From NCBI RefSeq assembly GCF_003268275.1, contig NZ_QLYR01000002.1, positions 62,001 to 126,000 on the forward strand: DNA of 64,000 nucleotides. Direction: 5' to 3'. This DNA is from Hydrogeniiclostridium mannosilyticum (lineage in GTDB: Bacteria; Bacillota; Clostridia; Oscillospirales; Acutalibacteraceae). Position numbers and translations under genes: made by a program. The notes under the pieces were generated by a model. The model was not told where the DNA came from, made no database searches, and saw only the letters and a program-made list of their open reading frames with translations. Shown here piece after piece: positions 7,883 through 16,759 of the stretch. Positions within the stretch are counted from its first letter, which is position 1; each line of letters begins with the position of its first letter.

Positions 7883-9865
7883 TTATTTTGAGAGCTGTTC
7901 GGGGGTGCGGTTTTTCCGCAGCAGCGCAAGCAGCAGCATACCGATAATGGAGCCGGCTACCAGAGCCACAACATAGCCGAACACATTGCCGATGACGGGG
8001 AAGACAAAGATGCCGCCGTGCGGGGCCGGGAGGGTGCACTGGAACAGCATGCTCAACGCGCCGGCTACAGCCGAGCCTACCGCGCAGGAGGGAATAACGC
8101 GCAGCGGGTCGGATGCGGCGAACGGGATGGCGCCTTCGGTGATGAAGCAGAGGCCCATGATGTAGTTGACAATGCCGGATTTGCGCTCATCCGGGGTGAA
8201 CTTTTTCTTAAAGAAGGTGGTGGCCAGGGCAATCGCAATTGGCGGGACCATGCCGCCGACCATAACGGCTGCCATCATCTGGTAGGCAATGTCATTGGAA
8301 GCAGCGCCCGCCGCGGCGGCAGTAGCAATAGCGCCGGTGCCGGTTACATAGGCGGCCTTGTTAAACGGCCCGCCCATGTCGATGCTCATCATTGCTGCCA
8401 TGACGGCGCCCAGGAGGATACGGCTGGATTCGCCGAGCGAGTTGAGGAAGGAGGTCAGCCCGGTGTTGATCAGGCTCATGACCGGGTTGACCAGGCACAT
8501 GAACGCACCCATGAAGAGGACGCCGATGAGCGGATAAATCAGGATGGGCTTGATGCCCTCCAGGCTGCGGGGGAGCTTGTCGCAGGCCTTGCGCAGGCCG
8601 AGCATGAAGTAGCCGCCGGCAAAACCGGCGAGCAGCGCGCCCAGGAAGCCCGCGGGGATGGGGGCGCTGCCGGTTGAGATGGTCCAGAAGGAGGTGCCGA
8701 CGCTGGCGAGATAGCCGCCGACAAAGCCGACAGCCAGGCCGGGACGGTCCGCAATGCTGTAAGCGATGTAGCCCGCCAGGATGGGCAGCATAAAGCTGAA
8801 GGCCGCGTTGCCAACCGTCTTGAAGAAAGCGGCGACAGGGGTGTTCATGCCGAAGTTGGCGGGGTTGATGGCAGCATCGTCAAACAGGAAGGCCAGCGCA
8901 ATCAGGATGCCGCCGCCGATTACAAACGGCAGCATGTGGGAGACGCCGTTCATCAGGTGCTTGTAAATCTGGCGTCCGGCGGACTCGTTCTTTGTGGCGG
9001 CGCTGCTCTCGGCTGCGCCTTCATGCTTATAAACGGGGACATTCCCGCTTTCAATGCGCTGAATCAGCGCCTCGGGCTTGTGAATACCGTCGGATACGGG
9101 GACAAAGAGGACCCTTTTCCCGGAAAAGCGGGCAGTTTCCACATTTTTATCCGCCGCAATGATAATGCCGTCCGCCGCTTCGATCTCCTCAGGCGTAAGC
9201 ACATTTTTTGCGCCGCCGCTGCCATTGGTTTCGGCCTTGAGGGGCAGGCCGAGCTTCTGGCCCGCCTTTTCCAGGGCCTCCGCCGCCATATAGGTGTGTG
9301 CAATACCGGTAGGGCAGGCGGTAACGGCAAGGATGCGGTAGCCGCTCTTTTCAGCGGGCAGGCTTTCTTTGACGGGCTCTGCCGGTGCGGCGGCCTCCTG
9401 CGCGCCGTATTTGGCCTGCTCATAACGGTCAATTACCGCGAGGAAGGCATCGGCATCCCCGGCTGCGCGCAGCTCAGCGGAGAAGGCGGGGTCCATCAGC
9501 AGCACCATCAGGTGAGAGAGAATTTCCAAATGTACATTTCCGTCCATCGGGGCGGCAATCATAAAGAATAGGTCGGAGGGCTGGCCGTCCATGGCGCCGT
9601 AGTCCACGCCGCGGTCAAGGGTGACGGCGGCAAGGCTGGGCTCGCGCACGCAACCGGCTTTGGCGTGCGGTACGGCAATGCCGGCCTCTATGGCGGTGCT
9701 GCTCTGTGCCTCGCGCGCCAGAATCGCCTGCTTATAGGCCTCTTTGTCCGTCAGGGCGCCGCCCTTTTCCTGTAGCCCGACCATCAGGTCAATTGCCGCA
9801 TTTTTATCCGCCGCACTGGTGTGAAGAAGAATTTTTTCCTTGCTCAACAGGTCAACAATTCGCAT
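7883..9865 (-). CDS. fruA: Fructose-specific PTS permease EIIABC
   Basis: A 660-residue fused permease importing fructose and releasing fructose 1-phosphate. Domains in order: EIIA (1-150; active His67 in 'GIAVPHAKAG'), an Ala/Pro/Glu-rich linker (155-175), EIIB (176-280; phosphorylated Cys184 in 'VTACPTGIAHTYMAAEALE'), a second linker, and the membrane EIIC (about 305-655) with many hydrophobic helices and 'SIDMGGPFNKAAYVTGTG' and 'CTLPAPHGGIFVFP'. The domain order and motifs are those of the fructose/mannitol family (FruA). It lies between fruK and ptsH. Confidence 0.96.
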   Translation of the reverse strand: MRIVDLLSKEKILLHTSAADKNAAIDLMVGLQEKGGALTDKEAYKQAILAREAQSSTAIEAGIAVPHAKAGCVREPSLAAVTLDRGVDYGAMDGQPSDLFFMIAAPMDGNVHLEILSHLMVLLMDPAFSAELRAAGDADAFLAVIDRYEQAKYGAQEAAAPAEPVKESLPAEKSGYRILAVTACPTGIAHTYMAAEALEKAGQKLGLPLKAETNGSGGAKNVLTPEEIEAADGIIIAADKNVETARFSGKRVLFVPVSDGIHKPEALIQRIESGNVPVYKHEGAAESSAATKNESAGRQIYKHLMNGVSHMLPFVIGGGILIALAFLFDDAAINPANFGMNTPVAAFFKTVGNAAFSFMLPILAGYIAYSIADRPGLAVGFVGGYLASVGTSFWTISTGSAPIPAGFLGALLAGFAGGYFMLGLRKACDKLPRSLEGIKPILIYPLIGVLFMGAFMCLVNPVMSLINTGLTSFLNSLGESSRILLGAVMAAMMSIDMGGPFNKAAYVTGTGAIATAAAAGAASNDIAYQMMAAVMVGGMVPPIAIALATTFFKKKFTPDERKSGIVNYIMGLCFITEGAIPFAASDPLRVIPSCAVGSAVAGALSMLFQCTLPAPHGGIFVFPVIGNVFGYVVALVAGSIIGMLLLALLRKNRTPEQLSK

Positions 9866-9915
9866 GGTGGATGCTCCTTTCTCTGTGTAGGTTGTTCCTT
9901 TTTATTCCGTGCCGT

Positions 9916-10821
9916 TCAGGGCAGATTCTGAAAGAGCTTCATTACCGCGCCTTTGGTGGCGAGGCCGTCCGAAAAGGCGGTGGCGCTGCCAGTGGCGGCG
10001 CCCATTTTCAGCGCATGGGCATAGTCGCGCTTTTCCAGCCAGCCGGCCAGAAAACCGGCGACCATGGAGTCCCCCGCGCCGACGGAATTTTTTACCGTTC
10101 CCTCGGGGGCAAAAATTTTATGGTAACGCCCGGTTTCATCCAGTAGGATAGCCCCCTTCGCCGCCATGGAAACCAGGACGTTGCGCGCGCCGCGCTGCTG
10201 AAGAACCGCGGCACCCTGCCTGATCTCTTCGTCGGTCCGGAGCTCCCGGCCGAGAATGGCGCCGAGCTCAAGATGGTTGGGCTTAATGAGAAACGGGCGG
10301 TAGGCGAGCACGTTGCAGAGCAGGTCACGCTCGGCATCGACGGCAACCTGCACGCCGTGCCCGTCGAGCCGCGCCAGAATCTGCTCGTAAATATCATCCG
10401 GGAGCGAGGCCGGGATGCTGCCTGCCAGAACCAGGTAATCGCCCTGCCGCAGGCGGGAGAGCTTTTCAAAAAGCCCGTTCAGAGCCTGCGCCGGAATGTC
10501 GGGCCCCTGGCCGTTGATCTCGGTCTCGCGCCCGGCCTTGATTTTTACATTGATGCGGGTGAGCCCGGCGGGCAGCTCGATAAAATCCATCCGCACGCCG
10601 GCCTGTGCGAGTCCCTGTGCGACGGCCCGGCCGGTAAAGCCCGCCAAAAAGCCCAGCGCGATATTTTCGACGCCTAAATTGCGCAGGACCATGGAGACAT
10701 TGATGCCCTTGCCGCCGAATTGGAGCTGCTCCTCCGTTGTGCGGTTGACGCTTCCGGCCTCGAAGGAGGACATGTGCACCACATAGTCGATAGCCGGGTT
10801 AAAGGTGACGGTGTAAATCAT
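9916..10821 (-). CDS. fruK: 1-phosphofructokinase
   Basis: A 301-residue PfkB-family kinase converting fructose 1-phosphate plus ATP to fructose 1,6-bisphosphate, which feeds glycolysis. Visible motifs are the N-terminal 'TVTFNPAIDYVVHM', 'GGKGINVSMVLRNLG' (PfkB signature 1), and the late 'NSVGAGDSMVAGFLAGW' holding the catalytic Asp. The start at ATG 10821 gives nine bases to GGGAGGG; the earlier ATG at 10830 touches that site. It is the second gene of the fru operon. Confidence 0.95.
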   Translation of the reverse strand: MIYTVTFNPAIDYVVHMSSFEAGSVNRTTEEQLQFGGKGINVSMVLRNLGVENIALGFLAGFTGRAVAQGLAQAGVRMDFIELPAGLTRINVKIKAGRETEINGQGPDIPAQALNGLFEKLSRLRQGDYLVLAGSIPASLPDDIYEQILARLDGHGVQVAVDAERDLLCNVLAYRPFLIKPNHLELGAILGRELRTDEEIRQGAAVLQQRGARNVLVSMAAKGAILLDETGRYHKIFAPEGTVKNSVGAGDSMVAGFLAGWLEKRDYAHALKMGAATGSATAFSDGLATKGAVMKLFQNLP

Positions 10822-10849
10822 TGTGTTCATCCCTCCCGATGCTTTTTAT

Positions 10850-11650
10850 TTATAGGTTGGGTTTTGCGGGGCGGCTTGTTTTTTCGCTTTTAGAGCCGGC
10901 CTCCACTTCTTTGATGACGGCGTGCTGGCGGTAGGCTTCGTCCGGCAGGCGGCTGGTGATGATGCAGACCTTGTTCATCGGGCAAATGGTCACCGCGGCG
11001 GCCTTGCCGAATTTGCTGGAGTCTGCCAGCACATAGGTCATGTAAGCCTGTTCCACGGCCTTGGCCTTGATGCGGGCCTCCTCGGTGTCGGGGGTGGTAA
11101 CGCCTTCCTTGACTGTGACGCCGTTGGCCCCCAAAAAGGCCTTGGTAAAGTGGTAGCCCTGCAGGCCCTCCAGGGCGACGCCGCCGACAATGGCCTCGGT
11201 GCCGGGCTTGAGCAGCCCGCCCACCACGTAGGCGCGCAGCCCCATTTCTACCAGGCGGCGGGCGCAGGTGATGCCGGTGGTGACAAAGGCCGCCCGGGAT
11301 TTTGTCAGGTGCTCTACCATGCGGATGACGGTGGTTCCAGCATCCAGAAAGACAAAATCGTCGTCGTTGACCTGCGCGGCAGCATAGCGGGCTATGCGCT
11401 CCTTCTCGTCGATGTGCAGCTTGGATTTTGTGACAAAATCCGGCTCGTCGGACCCGGACTGCACCGTCTCCCGCAGGGCGACGGCTCCGCCGTGTACCTT
11501 GGTAAGCCTTCCCTGCCGGTCAAGCGCCGTCAGGTCCCGGCGCGCCGTTGCCTCGGAGATGCCCAGCTTTTCACAGAGCTGAGAAATACTGACGGTCTGC
11601 TGCTTTTCCAGCAGCTCTAAAATGATGCCGAACCTTTCCTCCGCTAACAT
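10850..11650 (-). CDS. fruR: DeoR-family fructose operon repressor
   Basis: A 266-residue DeoR/GlpR regulator. The N-terminal winged helix ('LLEKQQTVSISQLCEKLGISEATARRDL') is followed by the fixed 'KVHGGAV' and a sugar-phosphate-sensing domain of the ribose isomerase-like fold with 'VFLDAGTTVIRMVEHL' and 'VLADSSKFG'. As the first gene of the fru operon it most likely represses its own transcript and is relieved by a fructose phosphate, as FruR does in other Firmicutes. The start is ATG at 11650 (MLAEERFG), where homology begins; the Shine-Dalgarno site is weak (GGTG). The promoter and repeat boxes lie directly upstream. Confidence 0.92.
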   Translation of the reverse strand: MLAEERFGIILELLEKQQTVSISQLCEKLGISEATARRDLTALDRQGRLTKVHGGAVALRETVQSGSDEPDFVTKSKLHIDEKERIARYAAAQVNDDDFVFLDAGTTVIRMVEHLTKSRAAFVTTGITCARRLVEMGLRAYVVGGLLKPGTEAIVGGVALEGLQGYHFTKAFLGANGVTVKEGVTTPDTEEARIKAKAVEQAYMTYVLADSSKFGKAAAVTICPMNKVCIITSRLPDEAYRQHAVIKEVEAGSKSEKTSRPAKPNL

Positions 11651-11687
11651 AAGACATTCACCATACCTTGCAATGATTTGCTGGAAT

Positions 11688-11758
11688 TTGATTGATTTTC
11701 TTGGATTGATTTTAATATACCACATAAATCAGTCAAAATCAATTATTTTCAATCAAAA
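11688..11758 (-). promoter_or_regulatory. fru operon promoter with repeated operator-like boxes
   Basis: On the minus strand TTGATT (11742-11737) and TATATT (11719-11714) are separated by 17 bases. The plus strand shows ATTGATTTT twice at 11691-11699 and 11705-11713, and inverted copies AAAATCAAT at 11735-11743 and TCAATCAAAA at 11749-11758. The boxes overlap and flank the promoter, as expected for a DeoR-type repressor acting on its own operon. Boxes are seen; FruR binding is inferred. Confidence 0.75.
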
Positions 11759-11759
11759 T

Positions 11760-12050
11760 AAGTCTTGAATAATATACAAATATTGAAGTTTGCTTTTGTA
11801 TGATTTGGCAAAAAAGCCTGGACAAACCGGCCTGTCCGCCCGGAATGGCCTTGAAAGGGCGAGGCGGCGGCGCTGGACAGCGGCGCTGGACGGCGGCGCC
11901 GGGTGACGCGGGAGGAACGGCAAAAGGCGTCAAAATGGCGCGGCGGGCGGGGTAAATTTTAGTATCGGATAAAAGCAAATGTTTTATGCGGAAGAAGCCG
12001 GAGGACAGGATTGTGCCGGGAAAAGCCGTTTGTCCGCTGCGGCGGGCGAA
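11760..12050. other. Intergenic stretch between fruR and the symporter gene
   Basis: No convincing gene. Around 11855-11900 a GC-rich unit close to CGGCGCTGGAC recurs imperfectly, and the stretch turns AT-rich near both promoters. Confidence 0.4.
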
Positions 12051-12079
12051 TTGACAAAAGCATATAAAACTATTAAAAT
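12051..12079 (+). promoter_or_regulatory. Promoter of the NSS transporter gene
   Basis: TTGACA (12051-12056) and TAAAAT (12074-12079) are 17 bases apart, about 45 bases before the start codon. Confidence 0.75.
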
Positions 12080-12125
12080 CTTATTGACAAGGGGCCGCAG
12101 GCTCCGTTGGGGAAGGATGGATTTT

Positions 12126-13478
12126 ATGAACAAGCAGCAGGCTGCGGCGGACGGGATAAGGCGGCGGGACGGGTTTGCCTCGCATTGGGGGTATGTTCTG
12201 GCCTGTATTGGCTCCGCGGTGGGCATGGGCAACATTTGGATGTTCCCCAGCCGGGTGTCAAAATATGGCGGCGGGTCTTTTCTCATCCCCTATTTTCTGT
12301 TTGTCGCCATCATCGGTTTTTCGGGCGTAATCGGTGAAATGGCTTTTGGGCGGGTGACGCGTTCCGGCCCGGTGGGGGCGTTTCAAAAAGCGCTGGAATC
12401 CCGCGGGGGCAGCGGCAGGGCCGGCAGGGTGCTGGGCGCCGTGCCGGTTCTGGGTTCGCTGGCGCTGGCAATTGGTTATGCTGTTGTAATGGGCTGGATA
12501 TTAAAGTACACCGTAGGGGCCTTTACCGGCGAGACGCTGGCGCCGGCGGATGTGGACGGCTTCTCCGCGCAGTTTGGGCAGATGGCCTCCAGCTTTGGGA
12601 ACAATTTTTGGCAGGTAGCCGGCCTGGTGCTGGTGGCGGTCATTTTGATTGCCGGCATCGGGGCCGGGATTGAGAAGGTCAACAAGATTATGATGCCGCT
12701 GTTTTTTCTGATGTTTGCCGGGCTGGCGGTGTACATGGCCTTTCAGCCGGGCGCGGCGGCGGGCTACCGGTATATGTTTACCGTGGATGAAAACATTGCC
12801 AACCCTATGACCTGGGTTTACGCCCTAGGGCAGGCCTTTTTCTCGCTCTCCCTGGCGGGCAACGGCACATTAATCTACGGGTCCTATCTGAAGGACGATG
12901 AGGACATCATCGGCTCGGCATGGAAGGTCGCGCTCTTCGACACCATGGCGGCGATGCTGGCGGCGCTGGTTATCATCCCCGCCATGGCGACCGCGGGCGT
13001 CAATCTGTTTGACGGCGGCCCCGGCCTGCTGTTTATTCATCTGCCAAATCTGTTCAAGGGCATTCCCGGCGGCGCGGTGCTGGCAGCAGTTTTCTTTATC
13101 GCGGTGTTCTTTGCCGGCATCACCTCGCTCATAAATCTGTTTGAAGCGCCAATCGCCACCCTGCAGGAGCGGCTCGGGCTTACGCGCGCACAGGCGGTAT
13201 TGGCCATTCTGGGCATCGGCACAGTAATAAGCCTGTGCATCCAGGCAATTGTCGGCGAGTGGATGGACGCGGTTTCCATTTACATCTGCCCCCTGGGTGC
13301 AGGAATGGCGGGTATTCTGTTTTACTGGGTATTCGGTTCAAAATTTGCCCGCGCGGAACTGCAAAAGGGCCGGAAGCGCCCCATTGGCCGCTGGCTGGAG
13401 CCAATGACAAAATATGTGTTTTGCGGGCTGACCGCGGCGGTTTTTGTCCTTGGTATTGTATTTCAGGGGATCGGATAA
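12126..13478 (+). CDS. Neurotransmitter:sodium symporter (NSS) family transporter
   Basis: A 450-residue membrane protein with about 11-12 hydrophobic helices, the LeuT/MhsT type of sodium-coupled amino-acid importer. The broken first helix with its sodium/substrate site is obvious ('LACIGSAVGMGNIWMFPS'), followed by 'YGGGSFLIPYFLF' and 'VIGEMAFGR'. Helix 6 is represented by 'YALGQAFFSLSLAGNGTLIYG'. Bacterial members carry amino acids such as tryptophan, tyrosine or leucine; the substrate cannot be read here. ATG at 12126 is spaced nine bases from GGAAGG; the ATG at 12117 abuts it. It is monocistronic with its own promoter and a strong terminator. Confidence 0.92.
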   Translation: MNKQQAAADGIRRRDGFASHWGYVLACIGSAVGMGNIWMFPSRVSKYGGGSFLIPYFLFVAIIGFSGVIGEMAFGRVTRSGPVGAFQKALESRGGSGRAGRVLGAVPVLGSLALAIGYAVVMGWILKYTVGAFTGETLAPADVDGFSAQFGQMASSFGNNFWQVAGLVLVAVILIAGIGAGIEKVNKIMMPLFFLMFAGLAVYMAFQPGAAAGYRYMFTVDENIANPMTWVYALGQAFFSLSLAGNGTLIYGSYLKDDEDIIGSAWKVALFDTMAAMLAALVIIPAMATAGVNLFDGGPGLLFIHLPNLFKGIPGGAVLAAVFFIAVFFAGITSLINLFEAPIATLQERLGLTRAQAVLAILGIGTVISLCIQAIVGEWMDAVSIYICPLGAGMAGILFYWVFGSKFARAELQKGRKRPIGRWLEPMTKYVFCGLTAAVFVLGIVFQGIG

Positions 13479-13516
13479 ATTGCAAGGGGCTTGTTCCTCT
13501 GTTCAAATAGACAAAC

Positions 13517-13560
13517 CAAAAGGACGCTTTTCCCGGCTGTGGGGAAAGCGTCCTTTTTAG
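13517..13560 (+). terminator. Intrinsic terminator after NSS gene
   Basis: AAAAGGACGCTTT(CCC) pairs with GGGAAAGCGTCCTTTTT; a T run follows. Confidence 0.9.
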
Positions 13561-13610
13561 ATAGGATGGGCACATCACATAAATCAACGCAAATTCGATT
13601 ACTGATTATA

Positions 13611-13639
13611 TTGAATTACTTCTGAATGTGTGTTATTAT
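13611..13639 (+). promoter_or_regulatory. Promoter of the second DeoR regulator
   Basis: TTGAAT (13611-13616) and TATTAT (13634-13639) with a 17-base spacer, about 45 bases before the start. Confidence 0.65.
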
Positions 13640-13685
13640 ACTGCTGTCAAATTCGGTAGCAGTATTTTTAAAGGAGGTTATCGCA

Positions 13686-14468
13686 ATGTTTATGGAGGAA
13701 CGGCAGCAGGAAATTGCGGAAGCTATCGCTAGGAGCGGCAAGATACTTATTGCTGAAATCGTGGAGAAGTACCATATCTCGGACGAGTCCGCCCGCAGGG
13801 ACCTGCGCATGCTGGAGCAGAAGGGCTTGTGCAAGCGCACGCACGGCGGAGCGATCCGCCTGGGGCAGATTAACATGATTCCGCCGCGCGACCGGGATTA
13901 CAGCGCTATGCCGGTTTTTGAGAACTACCGCCGGATTGCCCGGCAAGCGGTGAAGCTGGTACAGGAGAACGATGTCATCTACCTTACCAGCGGTTCCTTT
14001 GGGTTTATTTTGCTCTCTCTTTTACCGCGCGGCGTCCACTATACGCTGGTTGTCAACAGTGTTGACCTGGCGAAGGAGCTGCGCGCCTGGGACGGCGTCG
14101 ACGTGTATAGCATCGGGGGAAAGATGCGGCAGAGCGGATCGGTGGTGGACAGCCTGGCTACCGCGTTTGTCGGGCGCTTTCATTTTGACCTCTGTTTTAT
14201 AACGGGCGCCGGCCTGACCGCCGAGTTCGGCCTGACGAATAACACGGATGAAACGGCGGCGTTCCAGCGGGCGGTAATGAAAAACAGCCGCCGGCGGATC
14301 CTGCTGATGCCGGGTACAAAAATTGGCGCGGATTCCATGATCAAGGTCTGTGAAACAGAGGACTTCAGCACCATTATTACCGACTGGGACTGCGATGAGG
14401 AACAGGCCGGACAGTTGAGAGAAAAGGGGCCGCAGGTGATGGTGGTTGAAAATGGGGATGACACGTGA
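13686..14468 (+). CDS. DeoR/GlpR-family transcriptional regulator
   Basis: A 260-residue regulator with an N-terminal helix-turn-helix ('ILIAEIVEKYHISDESARRDLRML') and the conserved 'CKRTHGGAIRLG', then the sensor domain ('VIYLTSGSFGFILLSLLP', 'DLCFITGAGLTAEFGLTN', 'ILLMPGTKIGADSMIK'). Usual DeoR proteins have 'D.GTT' at the effector site; here it reads 'LTSGSFG', so the ligand may differ. Its target is not adjacent on this strand; the sugar cluster downstream is convergent and has its own AraC regulator. The start is ATG 13686 behind AAGGAGG. The last bases overlap the next small gene. Confidence 0.88.
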   Translation: MFMEERQQEIAEAIARSGKILIAEIVEKYHISDESARRDLRMLEQKGLCKRTHGGAIRLGQINMIPPRDRDYSAMPVFENYRRIARQAVKLVQENDVIYLTSGSFGFILLSLLPRGVHYTLVVNSVDLAKELRAWDGVDVYSIGGKMRQSGSVVDSLATAFVGRFHFDLCFITGAGLTAEFGLTNNTDETAAFQRAVMKNSRRRILLMPGTKIGADSMIKVCETEDFSTIITDWDCDEEQAGQLREKGPQVMVVENGDDT

Positions 14469-14652
14469 AGAGCGGCTGCGCAGCCTGATTTTGGACCGTT
14501 ATGCCAGTGTCCGGCAGTTTTCTCTGCATGCGGGCGTGCCCTACAGCACGGTGATGACGCTTTTGGCAAGGGGAATCGGCGGCGCTTCCTTTGACACGGT
14601 GATGCAGCTCTGCCGGGAGCTCGGCTTGAACCCGTTTGAGCTTTATATATGA
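14452..14652 (+). CDS. Small XRE-like helix-turn-helix protein
   Basis: A 66-residue (from 14452) or 64-residue (from ATG 14458) protein that is essentially one helix-turn-helix: 'YASVRQFSLHAGVPYSTVMTLLARGIGG' followed by 'TVMQLCRELGLNP'. Such minimal Cro/CI-like proteins are common in Clostridia but have no defined role. The gene overlaps the end of the DeoR gene by 17 bases, so translation is probably coupled and the two may act together. GGTGG upstream of 14452 is a possible ribosome binding site. Confidence 0.7.
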   Translation: MGMTREERLRSLILDRYASVRQFSLHAGVPYSTVMTLLARGIGGASFDTVMQLCRELGLNPFELYI

Positions 14653-14796
14653 AAGCAGGGGCGGGGGCGTGCTATTGCCCGCCGCTTTTAAACAAAGGCC
14701 TGTCAGGGCCAAGCACACGGGCCGGGCGGTAAAGGGCGGGCTGCCGGGGCGCGTTTACTTGCTTCCGCATGGGGCCGGCCTCTTTTTCTTCACAAT

Positions 14797-14838
14797 AAAA
14801 ATGCACAGTGCCAAGAAGGCGCACTGTGCATTTTTTGC
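14797..14838. terminator. Bidirectional terminator
   Basis: AAAATGCACAGTGCC pairs with GGCGCACTGTGCATTTTTT. It sits between the converging XRE gene and the sugar-catabolism genes. Confidence 0.85.
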
Positions 14839-14856
14839 AGGATCGTATGGGCCGAC

Positions 14857-15585
14857 TCAGCCCTTATAGTTGTGATGAATCCACTCGATGCTGCGCTGGA
14901 CGTCGGAGAGGCCGTCGGGGGTGGGGTCGTCGTTCTCAACGACCACCCATTCCACGCCGATTTCAGCGGAAGCGCGGAGAATGCCGAGAATGTCGTTCTT
15001 TCCCTCGCCAATAGCGCAGGGATTGCCGTTTTCGTCGCCGTCCTTCAGGTGGACAAGCGCTACGTCCTGGGCATGGTCTTTGAGGTATTGATAGGGGTCA
15101 ACCCTGCTGTTATAGACCCAATAGGTGTCGGGCTCCAGCTTGCAGAAGCCCGCGATGCGGTCGATGGGCCGCACGCCGTCCGGCAACGGCTCAAACTCGT
15201 GGGAGTGGTTGTGGTAGGCCAGGGTGATGCCGTGCGGCTCCGCGGCGGCCCTGGCGGCCTTCATCACGCGTTCCAGGCGGGCCATGTCCTCCTCCGTGGC
15301 GGTGGGTGAATAGGAACAGGCGATGATTTTGGCGCCGTCCGCCAGCGTGTAGGCCATAATTTCGTCGAGGCTCGCTTCCAGGCGGTCTACCCCTTCATGG
15401 GAGGAGACGGCAACCAGGCCGGCCTCATCCAGAGCGGCTTTGACCTCCTGCGGCGAAAGCCCGGCATAGCCGGCGAACTCAACGCCCTCATAGCCCATCG
15501 CCTTGATCTTTTTCATGACCGCTCGCATATCTTCTCCGGATTGAATGCAATCCCGTACGGAGTAAAGCTGCAGCGCAATTTTCAT
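14857..15585 (-). CDS. Sugar phosphate isomerase/epimerase family protein (TIM barrel)
   Basis: A 242-residue xylose-isomerase-like (AP_endonuc_2) TIM barrel. Motifs include 'ALQLYSVRDCIQ' at the start, 'GYEGVEFAGYAGLSPQEVKAALD', 'LAYHNHSHEF' (metal ligand region) and 'ALVHLKDGDENG' with 'VVVENDDP'. The family includes inosose dehydratases, tagatose epimerases and lyases or isomerases acting on oxidised sugars; the exact reaction is not readable. It is the last of five consecutive minus-strand genes and has a GGGAGG site before ATG 15585. Confidence 0.85.
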   Translation of the reverse strand: MKIALQLYSVRDCIQSGEDMRAVMKKIKAMGYEGVEFAGYAGLSPQEVKAALDEAGLVAVSSHEGVDRLEASLDEIMAYTLADGAKIIACSYSPTATEEDMARLERVMKAARAAAEPHGITLAYHNHSHEFEPLPDGVRPIDRIAGFCKLEPDTYWVYNSRVDPYQYLKDHAQDVALVHLKDGDENGNPCAIGEGKNDILGILRASAEIGVEWVVVENDDPTPDGLSDVQRSIEWIHHNYKG

Positions 15586-15657
15586 GGTGAAATTCCTCCC
15601 TGCTTTTCATTTGTTTTCAGGCACCGCGAAAGCCATAGAACGGCGGGGCGCCCGGAG

Positions 15658-16707
15658 TTAGATGTCGACCGAGATACAGGTGTGCGTCCGTGCGGACTCA
15701 AACACAGCATCGATGACGCGCATGACGCGCAGAGCCTCCTCGGGTTTGACGATCAGCTCTGCTTTGCCGAGGTCCGCATCGCGGAAGTTGCGGTAGTAGT
15801 CGCGGGCGTCCGTCTGGACCTCCGGCAGGGCGATCTCCTCAATCGTCTCCTGGGGACGGGGGGCCATGGTGCGGGTTGGGCCCGCTACCGTGTAGACAAT
15901 GCCGGCCTCCCAGTGCATCTCGCTGGTCTTGGCGCGCACAATTTTGCCCTCGCAGCCGAAGCTGTCAATCTGCAGGGTGCCGGCATCGCCGGAGACATGC
16001 CAGCGCGGCAGGTTGATAAAGGTATAGGTGTCGACCTCCACCAGCGCCGACAGCCCGTTTTCAAAGCGGAGCAGCAGCTTGAAGTTGTCGTCCACCTCGG
16101 GAAATTTAACGGAGAGCAGGTGCGCGTAAACCTCCTTGACCGGGCTTTTGACCAGCCACATGATCTGGTCAATCAGGTGTACGCCCCAGTCCAGCAGCAT
16201 GCCGCCGCCGGCCTCCTTGACACAGCGCCAGTCGCCCGGAATGCCCTTGCTGCCCTGTACGCGGGACTCAATATAGAAGGGCTTGCCCAGCGTGCCGTCT
16301 TCAATGGCCTTTTTAACAATAAGGAAGTCGCGGTCCCAGCGGCGGTTTTGGTGCACGGTGAACTGGCGGCCGGCCTCCTTGGAGACGGCGATGACCTCCT
16401 CCAGCTCTGCGGCGCACATCATCACCGGCTTTTCGCAGATGACGTTTTTTCCGGCGCGCAGCGCCTTGATGGAGAGCTCTTTATGAAAGTTGTTGGGCAC
16501 GGCGATGATGACCGTGCGGACGGAGGGCTCGGCGAGCAGCTCCTCCAGCGTGTCGAAGCCGCGGATGCCCTTGCTGCGTGCGGCCTCAATGCGCGCTGGG
16601 TTGATGTCGTATATACCGGCCAGGTGAAATTCCTCCGGGAGCGTAAGCAGCTGCTCCGTGTGGTAGCTGCCCATTCCGCCGTAGCCGATTACTGCAATTT
16701 CATACAT
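15658..16707 (-). CDS. Gfo/Idh/MocA-family sugar oxidoreductase
   Basis: A 349-residue NAD(P)-dependent dehydrogenase. The Rossmann motif opens the protein ('IAVIGYGGMGSYHTEQL'), the catalytic-type 'CEKPVMM' motif follows near residue 95, and the C-terminal alpha/beta domain contains 'AGGGMLLDWGVHLIDQIMWL', a motif typical of glucose-fructose oxidoreductase/inositol dehydrogenase relatives. It would oxidise or reduce a secondary hydroxyl of a sugar or cyclitol. It lies between the two TIM-barrel genes, 52 bases after the upstream gene, and is probably in the same transcript. Confidence 0.9.
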   Translation of the reverse strand: MYEIAVIGYGGMGSYHTEQLLTLPEEFHLAGIYDINPARIEAARSKGIRGFDTLEELLAEPSVRTVIIAVPNNFHKELSIKALRAGKNVICEKPVMMCAAELEEVIAVSKEAGRQFTVHQNRRWDRDFLIVKKAIEDGTLGKPFYIESRVQGSKGIPGDWRCVKEAGGGMLLDWGVHLIDQIMWLVKSPVKEVYAHLLSVKFPEVDDNFKLLLRFENGLSALVEVDTYTFINLPRWHVSGDAGTLQIDSFGCEGKIVRAKTSEMHWEAGIVYTVAGPTRTMAPRPQETIEEIALPEVQTDARDYYRNFRDADLGKAELIVKPEEALRVMRVIDAVFESARTHTCISVDI

Positions 16708-16759
16708 AGCATTATTCCCTCTGCTGTCTGTTTAGAATGGAATAGCGGCTGACCGGGGC

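Noticed and set aside
15397-16752. Long plus-strand frame across the sugar cluster
   Set aside because: Antisense shadow of a Gfo/Idh gene and a TIM-barrel gene; no start site or family similarity.
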